The notes: a model not told the origin generated them from the sequence alone. A stretch of 64,000 nt of DNA from Flavobacterium tructae (GCF_002217475.1 NZ_MUHH01000017.1:110999-174998); one strand, 5' to 3'. Counted from the stretch's first letter, positions 1-7,695 are shown. Made by a program: numbers and translations.

Positions 1-20
1 ATAGGTTAACTCGAAAAAAA

Positions 21-365
21 ATGAATCAGGAACTTAAGGAGTCTTTTGAGGCAGATAATGGAAATTCAAGGGGTGTAATTCTAAAAGCAAAAAGAGGAGT
101 CAGGCATTTACTTGTCCGGATTGTAATTTTGGCTATTATTGCCGGAGGGCCACTCGTGCTATTGTCGCTTCCTGATTTGAGTAATAGAAGTGAGTTTGAA
201 TTTCTGTTGCTTAGTATATTTGCTCCGATAGTATGGTTTGCTTATATGTTTGCTGAAACCATAGCTTTACAAATGAAGAAAGAGGAAGAATTGCGTAATA
301 TTAATTTGATATTATTTTTTATGGCACTGCTGATCTACATGCTGGTTATATCCAGTATTATGTAA
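21..365 (+). CDS. small multi-pass membrane protein, function unknown
   Basis: I do not recognise this 114-residue protein. It has a polar N-terminus of about 28 residues with several basic residues, then three hydrophobic stretches at about 32-50, 62-80 and 94-113, so it is probably an inner-membrane protein with three helices. A charged segment rich in Lys and Glu separates the second and third helices. The ATG at 21 follows an A-run and gives a complete frame, although the window begins only 20 bases upstream, so an upstream partner cannot be excluded. The next gene is convergent and shares the terminator at 396-433. No catalytic motif is visible. Confidence 0.6.
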   Translation: MNQELKESFEADNGNSRGVILKAKRGVRHLLVRIVILAIIAGGPLVLLSLPDLSNRSEFEFLLLSIFAPIVWFAYMFAETIALQMKKEEELRNINLILFFMALLIYMLVISSIM

Positions 366-395
366 ATGAAATGTTTGAGCGAAATTAAACGATAA

Positions 396-433
396 AAAAA
401 AGACGAATAACCGTTAGGCCATTCGTCTTTTTT
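396..433. terminator. bidirectional hairpin terminator
   Basis: A stem with arms AAAAAAGACGAAT and ATTCGTCTTTTTT around a 12-nt loop lies between two convergent genes, with an A-run on one side and a T-run on the other. It can end both the membrane protein gene and the dismutase gene. Confidence 0.85.
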
Positions 434-455
434 CTATAATCTTTACTCTATTTTC

Positions 456-1064
456 TTATTTCTCTAAAGCAAATCTTCTTGCAACTTCAGTCCAGTTGAT
501 TACGTTGAAGAAAGCTTCAATATAATCAGGTCTTCTGTTTTGGTAGTTTAGGTAGTAAGCGTGCTCCCAAACATCCATTCCTAAGATTGGAGTTCCATCA
601 CAACCTACTTCTGGCATTAATGGATTGTCTTGATTTGGAGTTCCGCAAACGTCTAATTTCCCACCTTTTTGTACGCATAACCAAGCCCATCCTGAACCAA
701 ATTGTGTAGCACCGGCTTTAGCAAATTTTGCTTTAAATTCTTCAAAAGTTCCAAAAGAAGCTTCGATAGCAGCAAGTAAATCACCTGTTGGTAATCCACC
801 GCCATTTGGAGACATTACAGTCCAGAATAAATTGTGGTTGTAAAAACCTCCACCATTGTTACGAACTGCTGCATTTGATTTATCTAGATTGATTAAGATG
901 TTTTCGATAGTTTTACCTTCTAAATCTGTTCCGGCGATTGCTGCATTAAGATTTGTTGTGTAAGCATTATGATGTTTTGAATGGTGAATTTCCATTGTAC
1001 GGGCATCAATATGTGGTTCTAATGCATCATATGCATAAGGTAATTGAGGTAATTCAAAAGCCAT
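456..1064 (-). CDS. sodA: superoxide dismutase, Fe/Mn family
   Basis: Cytoplasmic superoxide dismutase that converts superoxide to hydrogen peroxide and oxygen. The 202-residue length is normal for the family. The four metal ligands are visible: His27, His77, Asp164 and His168, the last two in the signature DVWEHAYY. Gln145 in NQDNPLM follows the pattern typical of Mn-type enzymes (E. coli SodA has NQDSPLM), so manganese or cambialistic use is more likely than strict iron; this is inference. There is no signal peptide. The gene stands alone, with a TAAATTTG promoter box about 36 bp upstream of the ATG and a hairpin terminator after the stop. Confidence 0.95.
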   Translation of the reverse strand: MAFELPQLPYAYDALEPHIDARTMEIHHSKHHNAYTTNLNAAIAGTDLEGKTIENILINLDKSNAAVRNNGGGFYNHNLFWTVMSPNGGGLPTGDLLAAIEASFGTFEEFKAKFAKAGATQFGSGWAWLCVQKGGKLDVCGTPNQDNPLMPEVGCDGTPILGMDVWEHAYYLNYQNRRPDYIEAFFNVINWTEVARRFALEK

Positions 1065-1099
1065 GATATTATGATTTTATGATTTATAATTATTTATTC

Positions 1100-1107
1100 C
1101 AAATTTA
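1100..1107 (-). promoter_or_regulatory. -7 promoter box of sod
   Basis: TAAATTTG on the minus strand matches the Bacteroidota -7 consensus TAnnTTTG. It lies 36 bp upstream of the dismutase start, a sensible distance for a short leader. Confidence 0.6.
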
Positions 1108-1202
1108 GACATTTAACTTTGGAATTGGAAATACTATTTCGTTATTATTCCATTTAATTAATTGATAATTCGTTTTTCGGAATGCTAACGTATTGTAATT
1201 CT

Positions 1203-1829
1203 TTATTTTCCGTTGAAAGTAGTCATCGTGTTTTCTAGACCGGCGGTACCAAAAGATTTAATGATCTCTGAAGCGACTTCTAAACGTTCGGGCAATTTTG
1301 CTTTTTCTTCTTCATCCCAATCTCCCAAAACGTAGTCTACCTGTTGCCCTTTTTTGAATTGATCGCTGATCCCAAATCTAAAGCGGGTATATTGTTGGGT
1401 GTTTAAAACTAAATTGATGTTTTTAAGTCCATTGTGTCCTCCGTCGCTGCCTTTTGGTTTGATGCGGATCGTCCCAAAAGAAAGGTTTAGGTCGTCTGTA
1501 ATTACCAGGATATTCTCTAATGGAATGTTTTCTTTGTCCATCCAGTACTTTACGGCTTTACCGCTCAGGTTCATGTAGGTATTTGGTTTGAGCAGAAAAA
1601 AAGTTCTTCCTTTAAATTTATATTCGGCCAAAGCGCCCAGTTTTACGGTTTCGAATGAAAGACTTTCTTTTTTAGCTAAAAAATCAAGTACTTTAAAACC
1701 TATGTTGTGTCGTGTATTTACGTATTCGGCACCAATATTGCCTAATCCAACGATTAAATATTTTTTCATATAATCAGTGTTCTCTTCTTTTTGGGTTGAT
1801 GAAAACAGTTTTGTTATCCATTTTATCAT
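1203..1829 (-). CDS. pth: peptidyl-tRNA hydrolase
   Basis: Pth releases tRNA from peptidyl-tRNA that drops off stalled ribosomes. The classical domain begins with MKKYLIVGLGN at residue 21 (codon at 1769). Key family segments are present: NTRHNIGF with the catalytic His, the substrate-binding KPNTYMNLSG, the DDLNL acidic segment and GGHNGLKNI. The open frame starts 20 residues earlier, giving 208 residues; the extra piece is hydrophobic then polar. I kept the longer start because the extension is in frame, but 1769 is an equally good start by family comparison. The gene is monocistronic and is separated from rplY by a repeat-rich spacer. Confidence 0.93.
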   Translation of the reverse strand: MIKWITKLFSSTQKEENTDYMKKYLIVGLGNIGAEYVNTRHNIGFKVLDFLAKKESLSFETVKLGALAEYKFKGRTFFLLKPNTYMNLSGKAVKYWMDKENIPLENILVITDDLNLSFGTIRIKPKGSDGGHNGLKNINLVLNTQQYTRFRFGISDQFKKGQQVDYVLGDWDEEEKAKLPERLEVASEIIKSFGTAGLENTMTTFNGK

Positions 1830-2047
1830 GGTACAAAAATAGGGTTAATTAGAGAATGTGCCAATTTGTTAATTAGATAATTTGCTTTTAACGGCAAAGA
1901 ACGGGATGCTGATGATGCGGATTTGAATGGGTCTACGCGGATTATTTTTTATCATTTTTATCATACCGACAAGATTGTTTGAAAACCTTTGCGCCTTTGT
2001 ACCTCTGAACCTTTACGCCTCTTGTCTGATGAAAAACGAAACTTCTG

Positions 2048-2123
2048 GCTAGCCCTGACAGAAGCGGTATCCTTTTTAGCCGCTTTTTTTTGCGGATAAA
2101 AAGATATAGCGGATGGCAGGAGT
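2048..2123. repeat. structured intergenic repeat
   Basis: Begins TAGCCCTGACAGAAGCGG and ends AAGATATAGCGGATGGCAGG, with an internal complementary pair (TTTTTAGCCGC / GCGGATAAAAA). From memory this layout resembles an intergenic repeat found in many Flavobacterium genomes. Its copy number could not be checked here. Confidence 0.5.
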
Positions 2124-2195
2124 GTCGCGTTTTATGAAAACGGGATTTTCTGCTTCTAAGAAAAAAAACAGATAATTAGAGAATTAGCTTTAAAG

Positions 2196-2265
2196 GGCTT
2201 CGACTTCGCTCAGCCGGACACACTTAATATTTGTCAAAAATGTCGGACTGAGCGGAGTCGAAGCC
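2196..2265. repeat. 25-bp inverted repeat (REP-like)
   Basis: Arms at 2196-2220 and 2241-2265 are complementary at 22 of 25 positions and enclose a 20-nt AT-rich loop. The arms carry the word GGCTTCGACTTCGCTCAGCC, a sequence type I recall as dispersed in Bacteroidota. It has no adjoining T-run and is not a clean terminator. Confidence 0.65.
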
Positions 2266-2319
2266 GTCCTGTAGTAAAAAAACTTAGAACCTTAGTATCT
2301 CAGCATCTCAGCATCTCAA

Positions 2320-2351
2320 AAAAAAAGCACCAACCTTTCGATTGATGCTTT
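2320..2351 (-). terminator. terminator of rplY
   Basis: On the minus strand the stem AAAGCATCAA / TTGGTGCTTT is followed by a long T-run, just downstream of the rplY stop codon. Confidence 0.75.
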
Positions 2352-2370
2352 GTATTTTGAATGAAAAAAA

Positions 2371-2982
2371 TTATTTTTTCTTTCCTTTTGCAGGAGCTTT
2401 TGCAGCTTTTGCAGCCTCTTGAGCAGCTTTCATAGCAGCACGAGAGATTCTTACCTGACAAACTACAGTGTTGTCCGGGTGCATAACTTTGTACTCTGGT
2501 TTTCCAACTTTAGTAACATATAATTTGTTACCCATTTCAAGTGGAGTAATGTCAGCTTCAACAAAATCAGGAAGATTTTTAGGTAAAGCTTTAACTTTTA
2601 ATTTACGTTGGTTTAAACGTAAAACACCACCTGCAAGAACACCTTTAGATGTACCAACGATTTTCACAGGAACTTCCATTGTGATTTCTTTATCATCAAA
2701 TAATTGGAAGAAGTCAATGTGTAAAATTTTGTCAGAAACAGGGTGAACCTGAATGTCTTGTAAAACTGCTGTAAATGATTTTCCTTTTCCAAGCTCAATC
2801 ACAACTGTGTGTGCGTTTGGAGTGTAAACCAAGTTTTTGAACGCTGCAGCGTCTGCTGAGAAGTGTACTGCTTGATTTCCTCCGTATAACACGCAAGGAA
2901 CCGCTCCAGCATTACGTAAGGCTTTAGTTGACACTTTGCCCACGCTTTCTCTTTCTGATCCTTTAATTGTAATCGATTTCAT
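2371..2982 (-). CDS. rplY: 50S ribosomal protein L25 / general stress protein Ctc
   Basis: Binds 5S rRNA in the large subunit. The protein has 203 residues, the long Ctc type: an N-terminal L25 domain (about 1-92, beginning [16 protein letters not shown] and including [12 protein letters not shown]) and a C-terminal TL5 beta domain (about 100-180, with [19 protein letters not shown]). It ends in a low-complexity Ala/Lys tail of about 20 residues, [18 protein letters not shown], common in this phylum. It is downstream of prs on the same strand, an arrangement frequent in Flavobacteria, so cotranscription from the prs promoter is plausible. Confidence 0.95.
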   Translation of the reverse strand: MKSITIKGSERESVGKVSTKALRNAGAVPCVLYGGNQAVHFSADAAAFKNLVYTPNAHTVVIELGKGKSFTAVLQDIQVHPVSDKILHIDFFQLFDDKEITMEVPVKIVGTSKGVLAGGVLRLNQRKLKVKALPKNLPDFVEADITPLEMGNKLYVTKVGKPEYKVMHPDNTVVCQVRISRAAMKAAQEAAKAAKAPAKGKKK

Positions 2983-3110
2983 TGTAAAAAAAATATAGTT
3001 ATTAATAAATATTCTATGTTGCTATAAGCTTTAAGCTGTAGGCTTTAAGCTTATTATAAAGTAACTATTGGAGTGCTTACGGCTTATTGCTTAAAGCTTA
3101 CGGCCAAAAT

Positions 3111-4052
3111 TTACATTATAAATTTTCCACTGATGGAATTGTTGTGGTGCACCATGTGCATAACTTCGGCAAAAAGAGGTGCACAACTCACGACTCTTAT
3201 TTTCTTTGATTCTCTTTTTAAAGGAATAGAATCGGTAACGATTAATTCGCTTAATTTAGAGTTTTCAATTTTTTCGTAGGCTTCACCTGATAAAATGGCG
3301 TGTGTACAAATGGCTCTAACGCTTAATGCTCCTTTTTCGATCATTAAATCTGCGGCTTTAGCTAATGTTCCACCTGTATCGATCATGTCGTCTACTAATA
3401 TTACGTTACGGCCTTTTACTTCACCAATTAGTTCCATAGTGTCGATAACGTTGGCTGCTTTTCTTTGTTTGTAACAGATTACTACATCTGATTCTAGAAA
3501 CTTAGAGTAAGCATATGCTCTTTTTGAACCTCCCATATCCGGAGATGCAATAGTTAGATTGTCTAACTTTAAACTTTCTACGTATGGTAAAAAGATTGTA
3601 GATGCAAATAAATGATCTACCGGTTTTTCGAAAAACCCCTGAATTTGATCTGCGTGCAAATCCATTGTCATTACTCTTGTCGCTCCGGCAGCATCTAATA
3701 AATTAGCTACTAATTTTGCTCCAATCGGAACTCTTGGTTTGTCTTTTCTGTCTTGTCTTGCCCAACCAAAATAAGGCATGACAGCTGTAATGTGTCTTGC
3801 TGATGCACGTTTTGCTGCATCAATCATAAGTAACAATTCCATCAAATTATCAGCAGATGGGAAAGTTGAACACACGATAAAAACACGTAATCCTCTTATT
3901 GATTCTTCGTACGATGGTTGGAATTCTCCATCACTATACTTCGACATCGTTACTTTTCCTAACGGAATTCCGTACTGTTCTGCAATTTTTTCTGCAAGAT
4001 AGACACTTTGTGAACAAGCAAAAATTTTAGCTTCTGGTTCTAGGTGCGACAT
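3111..4052 (-). CDS. prs: ribose-phosphate pyrophosphokinase
   Basis: Makes PRPP from ribose 5-phosphate and ATP for nucleotide, His and Trp synthesis. Length 313 is typical. Family segments are clear: FSDGEFQP-like SKYSDGEFQPSYEES near 40, RQDRKDKPRVPI near 100 (ATP-binding loop), MDLHADQIQGFF near 130 (catalytic His region), and the PRPP loop VILVDDMIDTGGTL near 215-230. The start at 4052 lies about 50 bp from a good promoter box. rplY follows downstream on the same strand, with a 128-bp spacer containing short near-palindromic AAGCTTTAAGCT-like repeats. Confidence 0.95.
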   Translation of the reverse strand: MSHLEPEAKIFACSQSVYLAEKIAEQYGIPLGKVTMSKYSDGEFQPSYEESIRGLRVFIVCSTFPSADNLMELLLMIDAAKRASARHITAVMPYFGWARQDRKDKPRVPIGAKLVANLLDAAGATRVMTMDLHADQIQGFFEKPVDHLFASTIFLPYVESLKLDNLTIASPDMGGSKRAYAYSKFLESDVVICYKQRKAANVIDTMELIGEVKGRNVILVDDMIDTGGTLAKAADLMIEKGALSVRAICTHAILSGEAYEKIENSKLSELIVTDSIPLKRESKKIRVVSCAPLFAEVMHMVHHNNSISGKFIM

Positions 4053-4101
4053 TTAATTTGTTGTTTTGTAGTTAGTTGTGTGTGCTTCGTTTTAACGAGG
4101 T

Positions 4102-4110
4102 GCAAATTTA
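4102..4110 (-). promoter_or_regulatory. -7 promoter box of prs
   Basis: TAAATTTGC on the minus strand fits TAnnTTTG(C) and lies about 50 bp upstream of the prs start codon. Confidence 0.65.
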
Positions 4111-4176
4111 GAAAATTTATTGGACACTGAAAGGAAAAAATTAAGTATTTTTATTAGAATTTTTAATTTTATTTTT

Positions 4177-4185
4177 TACATTTGC
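4177..4185 (+). promoter_or_regulatory. -7 promoter box of tRNA-Leu
   Basis: TACATTTGC fits the Bacteroidota -7 consensus and lies about 96 bp upstream of the tRNA 5' end, with no gene between. Confidence 0.6.
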
Positions 4186-4280
4186 ACCGTGTTAAAGGAA
4201 TAAGCACAGTTATGACATCATAATAAACTTGTTCTATTGCGTTGAAATAATCAAATTTTGATTGTTTTTTCGTCTGCTAA

Positions 4281-4360
4281 GCCCGGATGGCGGAATTGGT
4301 AGACGCGCTGGTCTCAAACACCTGTGGGAAACCGTGCCGGTTCGACTCCGGCTCCGGGTA
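4281..4360 (+). tRNA. tRNA-Leu (anticodon CAA)
   Basis: An 80-nt cloverleaf with a long variable arm, as expected for Leu. The acceptor arms GCCCGGA and TCCGGGT pair, with discriminator A and no encoded CCA. The D-loop has GGAATTGGTAGACG. The anticodon loop is CTCAAAC, so the anticodon is CAA, reading UUG. The T-arm is GCCGG-TTCGACT-CCGGC. The last 17 bases form the start of the 23-bp repeat that bounds the integrated element, so this gene is the integration target; the gene stays intact because the element restores its 3' end. Confidence 0.95.
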
Positions 4361-4366
4361 CTTAAA
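4344..4366 (+). repeat. attL core (23-bp direct repeat)
   Basis: The sequence from GACTCCGGCTCC to ACTTAAA is identical to 18548-18570. It spans the 3' strand of the T-stem and acceptor stem of tRNA-Leu plus 6 bases beyond. Similarity continues after one mismatch as CCTCT at both sites. Confidence 0.92.
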
Positions 4367-4399
4367 ACCTCTGAAATCAATTGATTTTCAGAGGTTTTT
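4364..4399 (+). terminator. tRNA-Leu terminator supplied by the element
   Basis: Hairpin AAAACCTCTGAAA / TTTCAGAGGTTTT with a short loop lies directly after the tRNA but inside the element. The original chromosomal terminator appears to be the hairpin left behind at 18570-18599. Confidence 0.8.
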
Positions 4400-4408
4400 A
4401 CTTTTTAG

Positions 4409-4430
4409 GGTGGTCGGAAAGGTGGCTAAA
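4409..4430 (+). other. candidate integrase arm sites, left end
   Basis: GGTGG at 4409-4413 and 4421-4425, 12 bp apart, the second within GGTGGCTAAA. The same 10-mer and the same 12-bp pair occur at the right end (18411-18427). Such paired repeats inside both ends are expected for integrase arm or excisionase binding; this is inference from position and repetition. Confidence 0.45.
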
Positions 4431-4487
4431 TTCTAAACCACTTATCCTTAATTTTAGCAAATCAATATAAAAAATACTAGCAGAGGG

Positions 4488-5120
4488 TTAATTCATATAT
4501 AATTTTTTAATTGGCTTTAATTCCATTTCAGGCATTAATGCTTCTGCTATTAAATATGCCAAAGGAATTATATAGGTTTTCTTTTTTGATAAAACATATT
4601 GCAATAGACTTCCTCTCACATTTATTGCTAGAGGGGCTGAATCCCTATAAGGCTCGGCTTCGCATATTTCTGGATTTTTTTCTACAACATGGATTCTACA
4701 TGCCAATGGTCTTCCCTCGTATATACTACACTTATTTTCTATTAACAAAGGACATTTACATTTTGAAGTGTTAGCAATGTCTTGAAAATGGTTAATTAAA
4801 TCATGTTCATCTAAAATTTTATTATTGGGAGTGTTTTTATTAAAAAAAATGAAATACTCTTTTAAGTTTTCTTTTATTTTCTCTTTTGTTATTTCATCAA
4901 TTTTATTGACTAAGAAATCTTTGATTGCATCAATTTCAATATCTATTACTTCAATTGTCTGATAACAACAAAATGCACAACCAATTTTACAACAATTTTT
5001 TTGTTGCAATATAAATCGGTCAATTCCAGTCTTAACATCTTCGTACATATCTTTCATAATACACTTGTTAGCCCCTCTCTTGGGATTATTTATCTTGTAC
5101 CTACAAATTCCAAAAAACAA
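4488..5120 (-). CDS. YkgJ-type cysteine-cluster protein
   Basis: Member of the YkgJ/PF03692 family of presumed zinc- or iron-binding proteins; biochemical roles are poorly known. The conserved cluster is visible as CCKIGCAFCC near residues 44-53, followed by CPLLIENKCSIYEGRPLACR near 124-143, the usual second Cys group. The most upstream ATG gives 210 residues, but MKDMYED at residue 22 (codon at 5057) is a more natural start because the first 21 residues are basic and unlike the family. It is the last gene before attL and lies 25 bp after the HNH-like gene on the same strand, so the two are probably one cargo operon. Confidence 0.75.
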   Translation of the reverse strand: MFFGICRYKINNPKRGANKCIMKDMYEDVKTGIDRFILQQKNCCKIGCAFCCYQTIEVIDIEIDAIKDFLVNKIDEITKEKIKENLKEYFIFFNKNTPNNKILDEHDLINHFQDIANTSKCKCPLLIENKCSIYEGRPLACRIHVVEKNPEICEAEPYRDSAPLAINVRGSLLQYVLSKKKTYIIPLAYLIAEALMPEMELKPIKKLYMN

Positions 5121-5145
5121 TCAGAACTATTTTTTAGGCACTTAG

Positions 5146-6114
5146 CTATATGTTTTCAAAAAAATTTAGATCAGTTTTTAGCTCGGGACTATGATCGAAT
5201 ACATTTTGTGAAAATAGAAATTTATATTCGGCAATCTTTATTTGCGGTATTTTATCAAAAAGCGATTTAGACATTGTCCAAAATTCTAATCGCAAAGTCA
5301 ATAAATCACTAATTTCTTTAAAAATTTCTTCTCGATTAGCTGTTTTCATTATTTCGATAAAATTACTGGTCCAATTACAAGGGTAGTCTTTATGAAACCC
5401 GATTATTACATAATTTTCATTTTCTTTCGGAAATAAATTGATGAATGAGGTTGGAACAATTTTATTTTCATTTCTCCATTTTTCATAATCGTTATCTTTT
5501 GGAATTTCAAGATTTCCAATATTTAGAGGAACTGAAACACATAGATCTATTTTAGGAATTTTTATAGTTTCAAAAATAAATTGATCATAATTGGAGGAAA
5601 TTATGCATTTTTCTAATTCAGTTTTAAAAAAAGTTAAATTGCTTATACCATCAATAAAGCCATCAGACAGTGAAGTAATCAACGACAAATATTGATAAGG
5701 AAAATGTGGTTTTAAATCAATAATCCATTCATTTGCAATCTCTTTTCGCCTAATCTCTTGGCATAATCCACGATAACAAAACAATGCTTGTTGAGCTTTA
5801 TTTTGAAAATCAATTTCATTTTCATTTTCGATTGATTTAAATACTTCCGAATCATGGTCACTACAAAATCCCTTAAAAGTATAAACATCATTTATACCAA
5901 CTAATTTGAAATCTGAAATCCCTTTTTCTTGCATTTCAAATGGATTTGCTGAGACCAATTGTATTAAATGATTGTTTTCAGAAATTTCTCGAAGAATTCC
6001 ATTTTTTTGCAATACGTGGGATTTGATTGCTTGATTAGAACAATTATCAAACATGCATTTGCGTAATTTTTTCTCCGCTTTTTTTTTGACTTCTAAAAGT
6101 ATTTTTTGCATCAT
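5146..6114 (-). CDS. HNH-like zinc-binding cargo protein, function unknown
   Basis: A 322-residue cytoplasmic protein with no signal or membrane segment. The N-terminal part has a probable zinc site: CMFDNCSNQAIKSH (Cys20, Cys25, His33) and later FKGFCSDHD near residues 81-89. This C-x4-C...SH...CxxH layout recalls HNH-type treble-clef folds, but I see no complete HNH catalytic triad. The rest is alpha/beta with no motif I can name. Proteins of this look occur on mobile elements and near defence genes, which is recollection, not proof. It lies upstream of the YkgJ-type gene (25-bp gap). A 20-nt motif about 170 bp upstream is shared with the gene at 7495. Confidence 0.6.
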   Translation of the reverse strand: MMQKILLEVKKKAEKKLRKCMFDNCSNQAIKSHVLQKNGILREISENNHLIQLVSANPFEMQEKGISDFKLVGINDVYTFKGFCSDHDSEVFKSIENENEIDFQNKAQQALFCYRGLCQEIRRKEIANEWIIDLKPHFPYQYLSLITSLSDGFIDGISNLTFFKTELEKCIISSNYDQFIFETIKIPKIDLCVSVPLNIGNLEIPKDNDYEKWRNENKIVPTSFINLFPKENENYVIIGFHKDYPCNWTSNFIEIMKTANREEIFKEISDLLTLRLEFWTMSKSLFDKIPQIKIAEYKFLFSQNVFDHSPELKTDLNFFENI

Positions 6115-6319
6115 CTATTTTTAACTTGTGCATAAATTATTTATACGAACCATAAAACAGTATAATATTATACCCTACAAGCTTCGTGTCATAAATTTAC
6201 TAATTCATTCAAGCTAATATAATAAATATCTTGGTTTCAAATAATTAATTTCAGACAAGTTAGAGAATATCTATTTTATTCTACGAGTGTAAATGTGCAT
6301 TTTTAAGGATAATTCTATT
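6115..6319. other. AT-rich intergenic region inside the element
   Basis: About 205 bp without a gene. It probably holds the promoter of the HNH-like/YkgJ pair and contains one copy of the 20-nt motif at 6282-6301. Confidence 0.4.
6282..6301 (-). repeat. 20-nt upstream motif, copy 1
   Basis: TACGAGTGTAAATGTGCATT on the plus strand matches 7740-7759 at 19 of 20 positions. Read on the minus strand it contains GCACATTT, near the -7 promoter type, so it may be a shared promoter or operator of the cargo operons. Confidence 0.5.
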
Positions 6320-6790
6320 TTATAATTCATTTAGAAAATCTTTAGCTGGAGTCGTTTTTAAATTTCCATTTTTAAAGAATTTCATTTCTTCCAACCCTGT
6401 TTTAATATTATCTAAAATGTTATCATTCTCAACTAAGTTAACATTTAGCGCTTTTAGAACCCTTTCAACCGTTAAATAATCTTTACTCTCAAAATCTTTA
6501 ATCAATAAACCTAATTCATCATCTTCGAGTATGTCTGATTCTGCATGAAATATCTCCATATACTTTAGAAAAGAAGCCACATCGAACTGAAACTCAAAAG
6601 TTGTTTCGATAAACTCCTTCCCCTTTTCATTATAAAAATCTTTCATTTCCTGATATGAATTTAAAAAATCCTCTACAGCTTCTTTTACAGTTTTACCAGT
6701 TCCGTGTATACCGTAATTCAAGGTACTATTTTCAATATACACGCTATAAGTTCCGTCATTACCTATTTCAATAAACGCTTTTGTTTTCAT
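6320..6790 (-). CDS. HicB-like protein with atypical C-terminus
   Basis: The N-terminal ~60 residues from MKTKAFIEIGNDGTYSVYIE through GKTVKEAVEDFLNSYQEMK resemble the RNase-H-like HicB antitoxin fold. The segment FEFQFDVASFLKYMEIF also resembles related Bacteroidota proteins, which then usually carry a helix-turn-helix. Here that part is replaced by an acidic stretch (SDILEDDELGLLIKDFESK) and a C-terminal tail of about 60 residues with no clear DNA-binding motif. No HicA-like partner is adjacent. The frame can be opened by a GTG at 6847 or an ATG at 6805; I chose the ATG at 6790 because it begins the HicB-like domain. Three motifs spaced exactly 44 bp lie upstream. Confidence 0.65.
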   Translation of the reverse strand: MKTKAFIEIGNDGTYSVYIENSTLNYGIHGTGKTVKEAVEDFLNSYQEMKDFYNEKGKEFIETTFEFQFDVASFLKYMEIFHAESDILEDDELGLLIKDFESKDYLTVERVLKALNVNLVENDNILDNIKTGLEEMKFFKNGNLKTTPAKDFLNEL

Positions 6791-6840
6791 AAAACTTGTT
6801 TTCATAATTCTTAATTGGCCAGCTGTAAACACTTTTTGTG

Positions 6841-6942
6841 TTTTCACGTTATTTTGTGTTTCTGTAGCTTGTTCCTGGTTCTCGTTTTAACGTTATTTTG
6901 CCTTCCTGAAGAAAAGATCCGGAATAGCTTTTCACGTTATTT
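6841..6942 (-). repeat. three 14-bp motifs at exact 44-bp spacing
   Basis: TTTT(C/A)ACGTTATTT occurs at 6841-6854, 6885-6898 and 6929-6942 on the plus strand, each exactly 44 bp from the next, with unrelated sequence between. The array lies directly upstream of the HicB-like gene and could be an autoregulatory operator. Confidence 0.7.
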
Positions 6943-6997
6943 ATTCACGCAAACCATTTTCGCAATCATTAGAACTGACTATGAGATGCAAAAAATA

Positions 6998-7411
6998 TCA
7001 ATCTACTAATTTCTCTAAAATAATTTCTTTTCTATACGCATTAAAAGAGATTGAAAAAAAATCATTAAATTTTGTCATAAGTTTTTGCCTGCTATCTTCA
7101 TCTTGATTTTGAGCATAGTAATTATAAAAACTCACTAATTCTTTGAACGAATTAATTTCGGAATTATACCCATACAATTGAATTAGTTTATTAATTTCAG
7201 ATAATATAGGTCTAACATCATGCTTTATAGCAGATTGATTAGTAAACTCCCATAACTCTAATATTTTCTGAAATAATTCGAATCTATATTCAAGCCTCTT
7301 TTCCAATCGTTTTGATTTCAAAGCTATTTTTGGGGAAAATAGTAGGCTAACAATTGAAATTATAAAGCCTATTCCTCCTAATACTAATGCTATAATATTT
7401 GAATCATCCAT
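6998..7411 (-). CDS. small membrane-anchored protein, function unknown
   Basis: I do not recognise this 137-residue protein. Residues 7-25 form one hydrophobic helix, followed by a strongly basic segment (KIALKSKRLEKRLEYR) that should sit on the cytoplasmic side, then a predicted all-helical cytoplasmic domain. It ends without a second membrane segment. It is in the cargo part of the element, on the same strand as its neighbours, 83 bp after the small antitoxin-like gene. A structural or regulatory role cannot be assigned. Confidence 0.6.
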   Translation of the reverse strand: MDDSNIIALVLGGIGFIISIVSLLFSPKIALKSKRLEKRLEYRFELFQKILELWEFTNQSAIKHDVRPILSEINKLIQLYGYNSEINSFKELVSFYNYYAQNQDEDSRQKLMTKFNDFFSISFNAYRKEIILEKLVD

Positions 7412-7494
7412 AGATCTGTAAAATTGTGATTTTTTTTAGGTTAATGTTGTAAATATAAATTATAGTAATTATTTATACAGTATATTTTAAATAA

Positions 7495-7695
7495 TCATCT
7501 TTTAAGAATATGATTTAATACTTCTTCGGAAGTAAATGTTTTCGCTATTCCATTTTTCACAGCATCAATACGATTTTGTATCTTTTCTTTATATTCAGAA
7601 ACAGTTAAAGGGGTTCCCCTTGTAGTATATCCAACGATTTTTTCATCTTCTTTTGAGGCTAAAAAACTAGTACTGTTTTTTAAATCTTTATTCAT
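7495..7695 (-). CDS. small antitoxin-like protein
   Basis: A 66-residue protein. The pattern VGYTTRGTPLTVSEYKEKI followed by a helical stretch (IQNRIDAVKNGIAKTFTSEEV) resembles small Bacteroidota antitoxins that accompany RelE/ParE toxins. No toxin-like gene is beside it: the next gene downstream (6998-7411) encodes a membrane-anchored protein. It could be an orphan antitoxin, an anti-addiction factor or simply a small regulator; the assignment rests on pattern memory only. A 20-nt motif 45 bp upstream is shared with the HNH-like operon. Confidence 0.5.
   Translation of the reverse strand: MNKDLKNSTSFLASKEDEKIVGYTTRGTPLTVSEYKEKIQNRIDAVKNGIAKTFTSEEVLNHILKR

Larger units (their letters stand above)
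1830..2370. other. 541-bp intergenic region with degenerate repeats
   Basis: No convincing gene. It contains decayed intergenic elements of a kind common in Flavobacterium: a fragment like CCTTTGCGCCTTTGTACC near 1986-2020 that recurs near 25755, a structured repeat at 2048-2123, the inverted repeat at 2196-2265, short CAGCATCTCA direct repeats at 2301-2317, and the rplY terminator. Confidence 0.6.

Noticed and set aside
6841..6942. CRISPR array (three repeats with unique spacers)
   Set aside because: Repeats are only 14 bp, spacing is 44 bp with just three copies, no cas genes nearby; it fits an operator array better.
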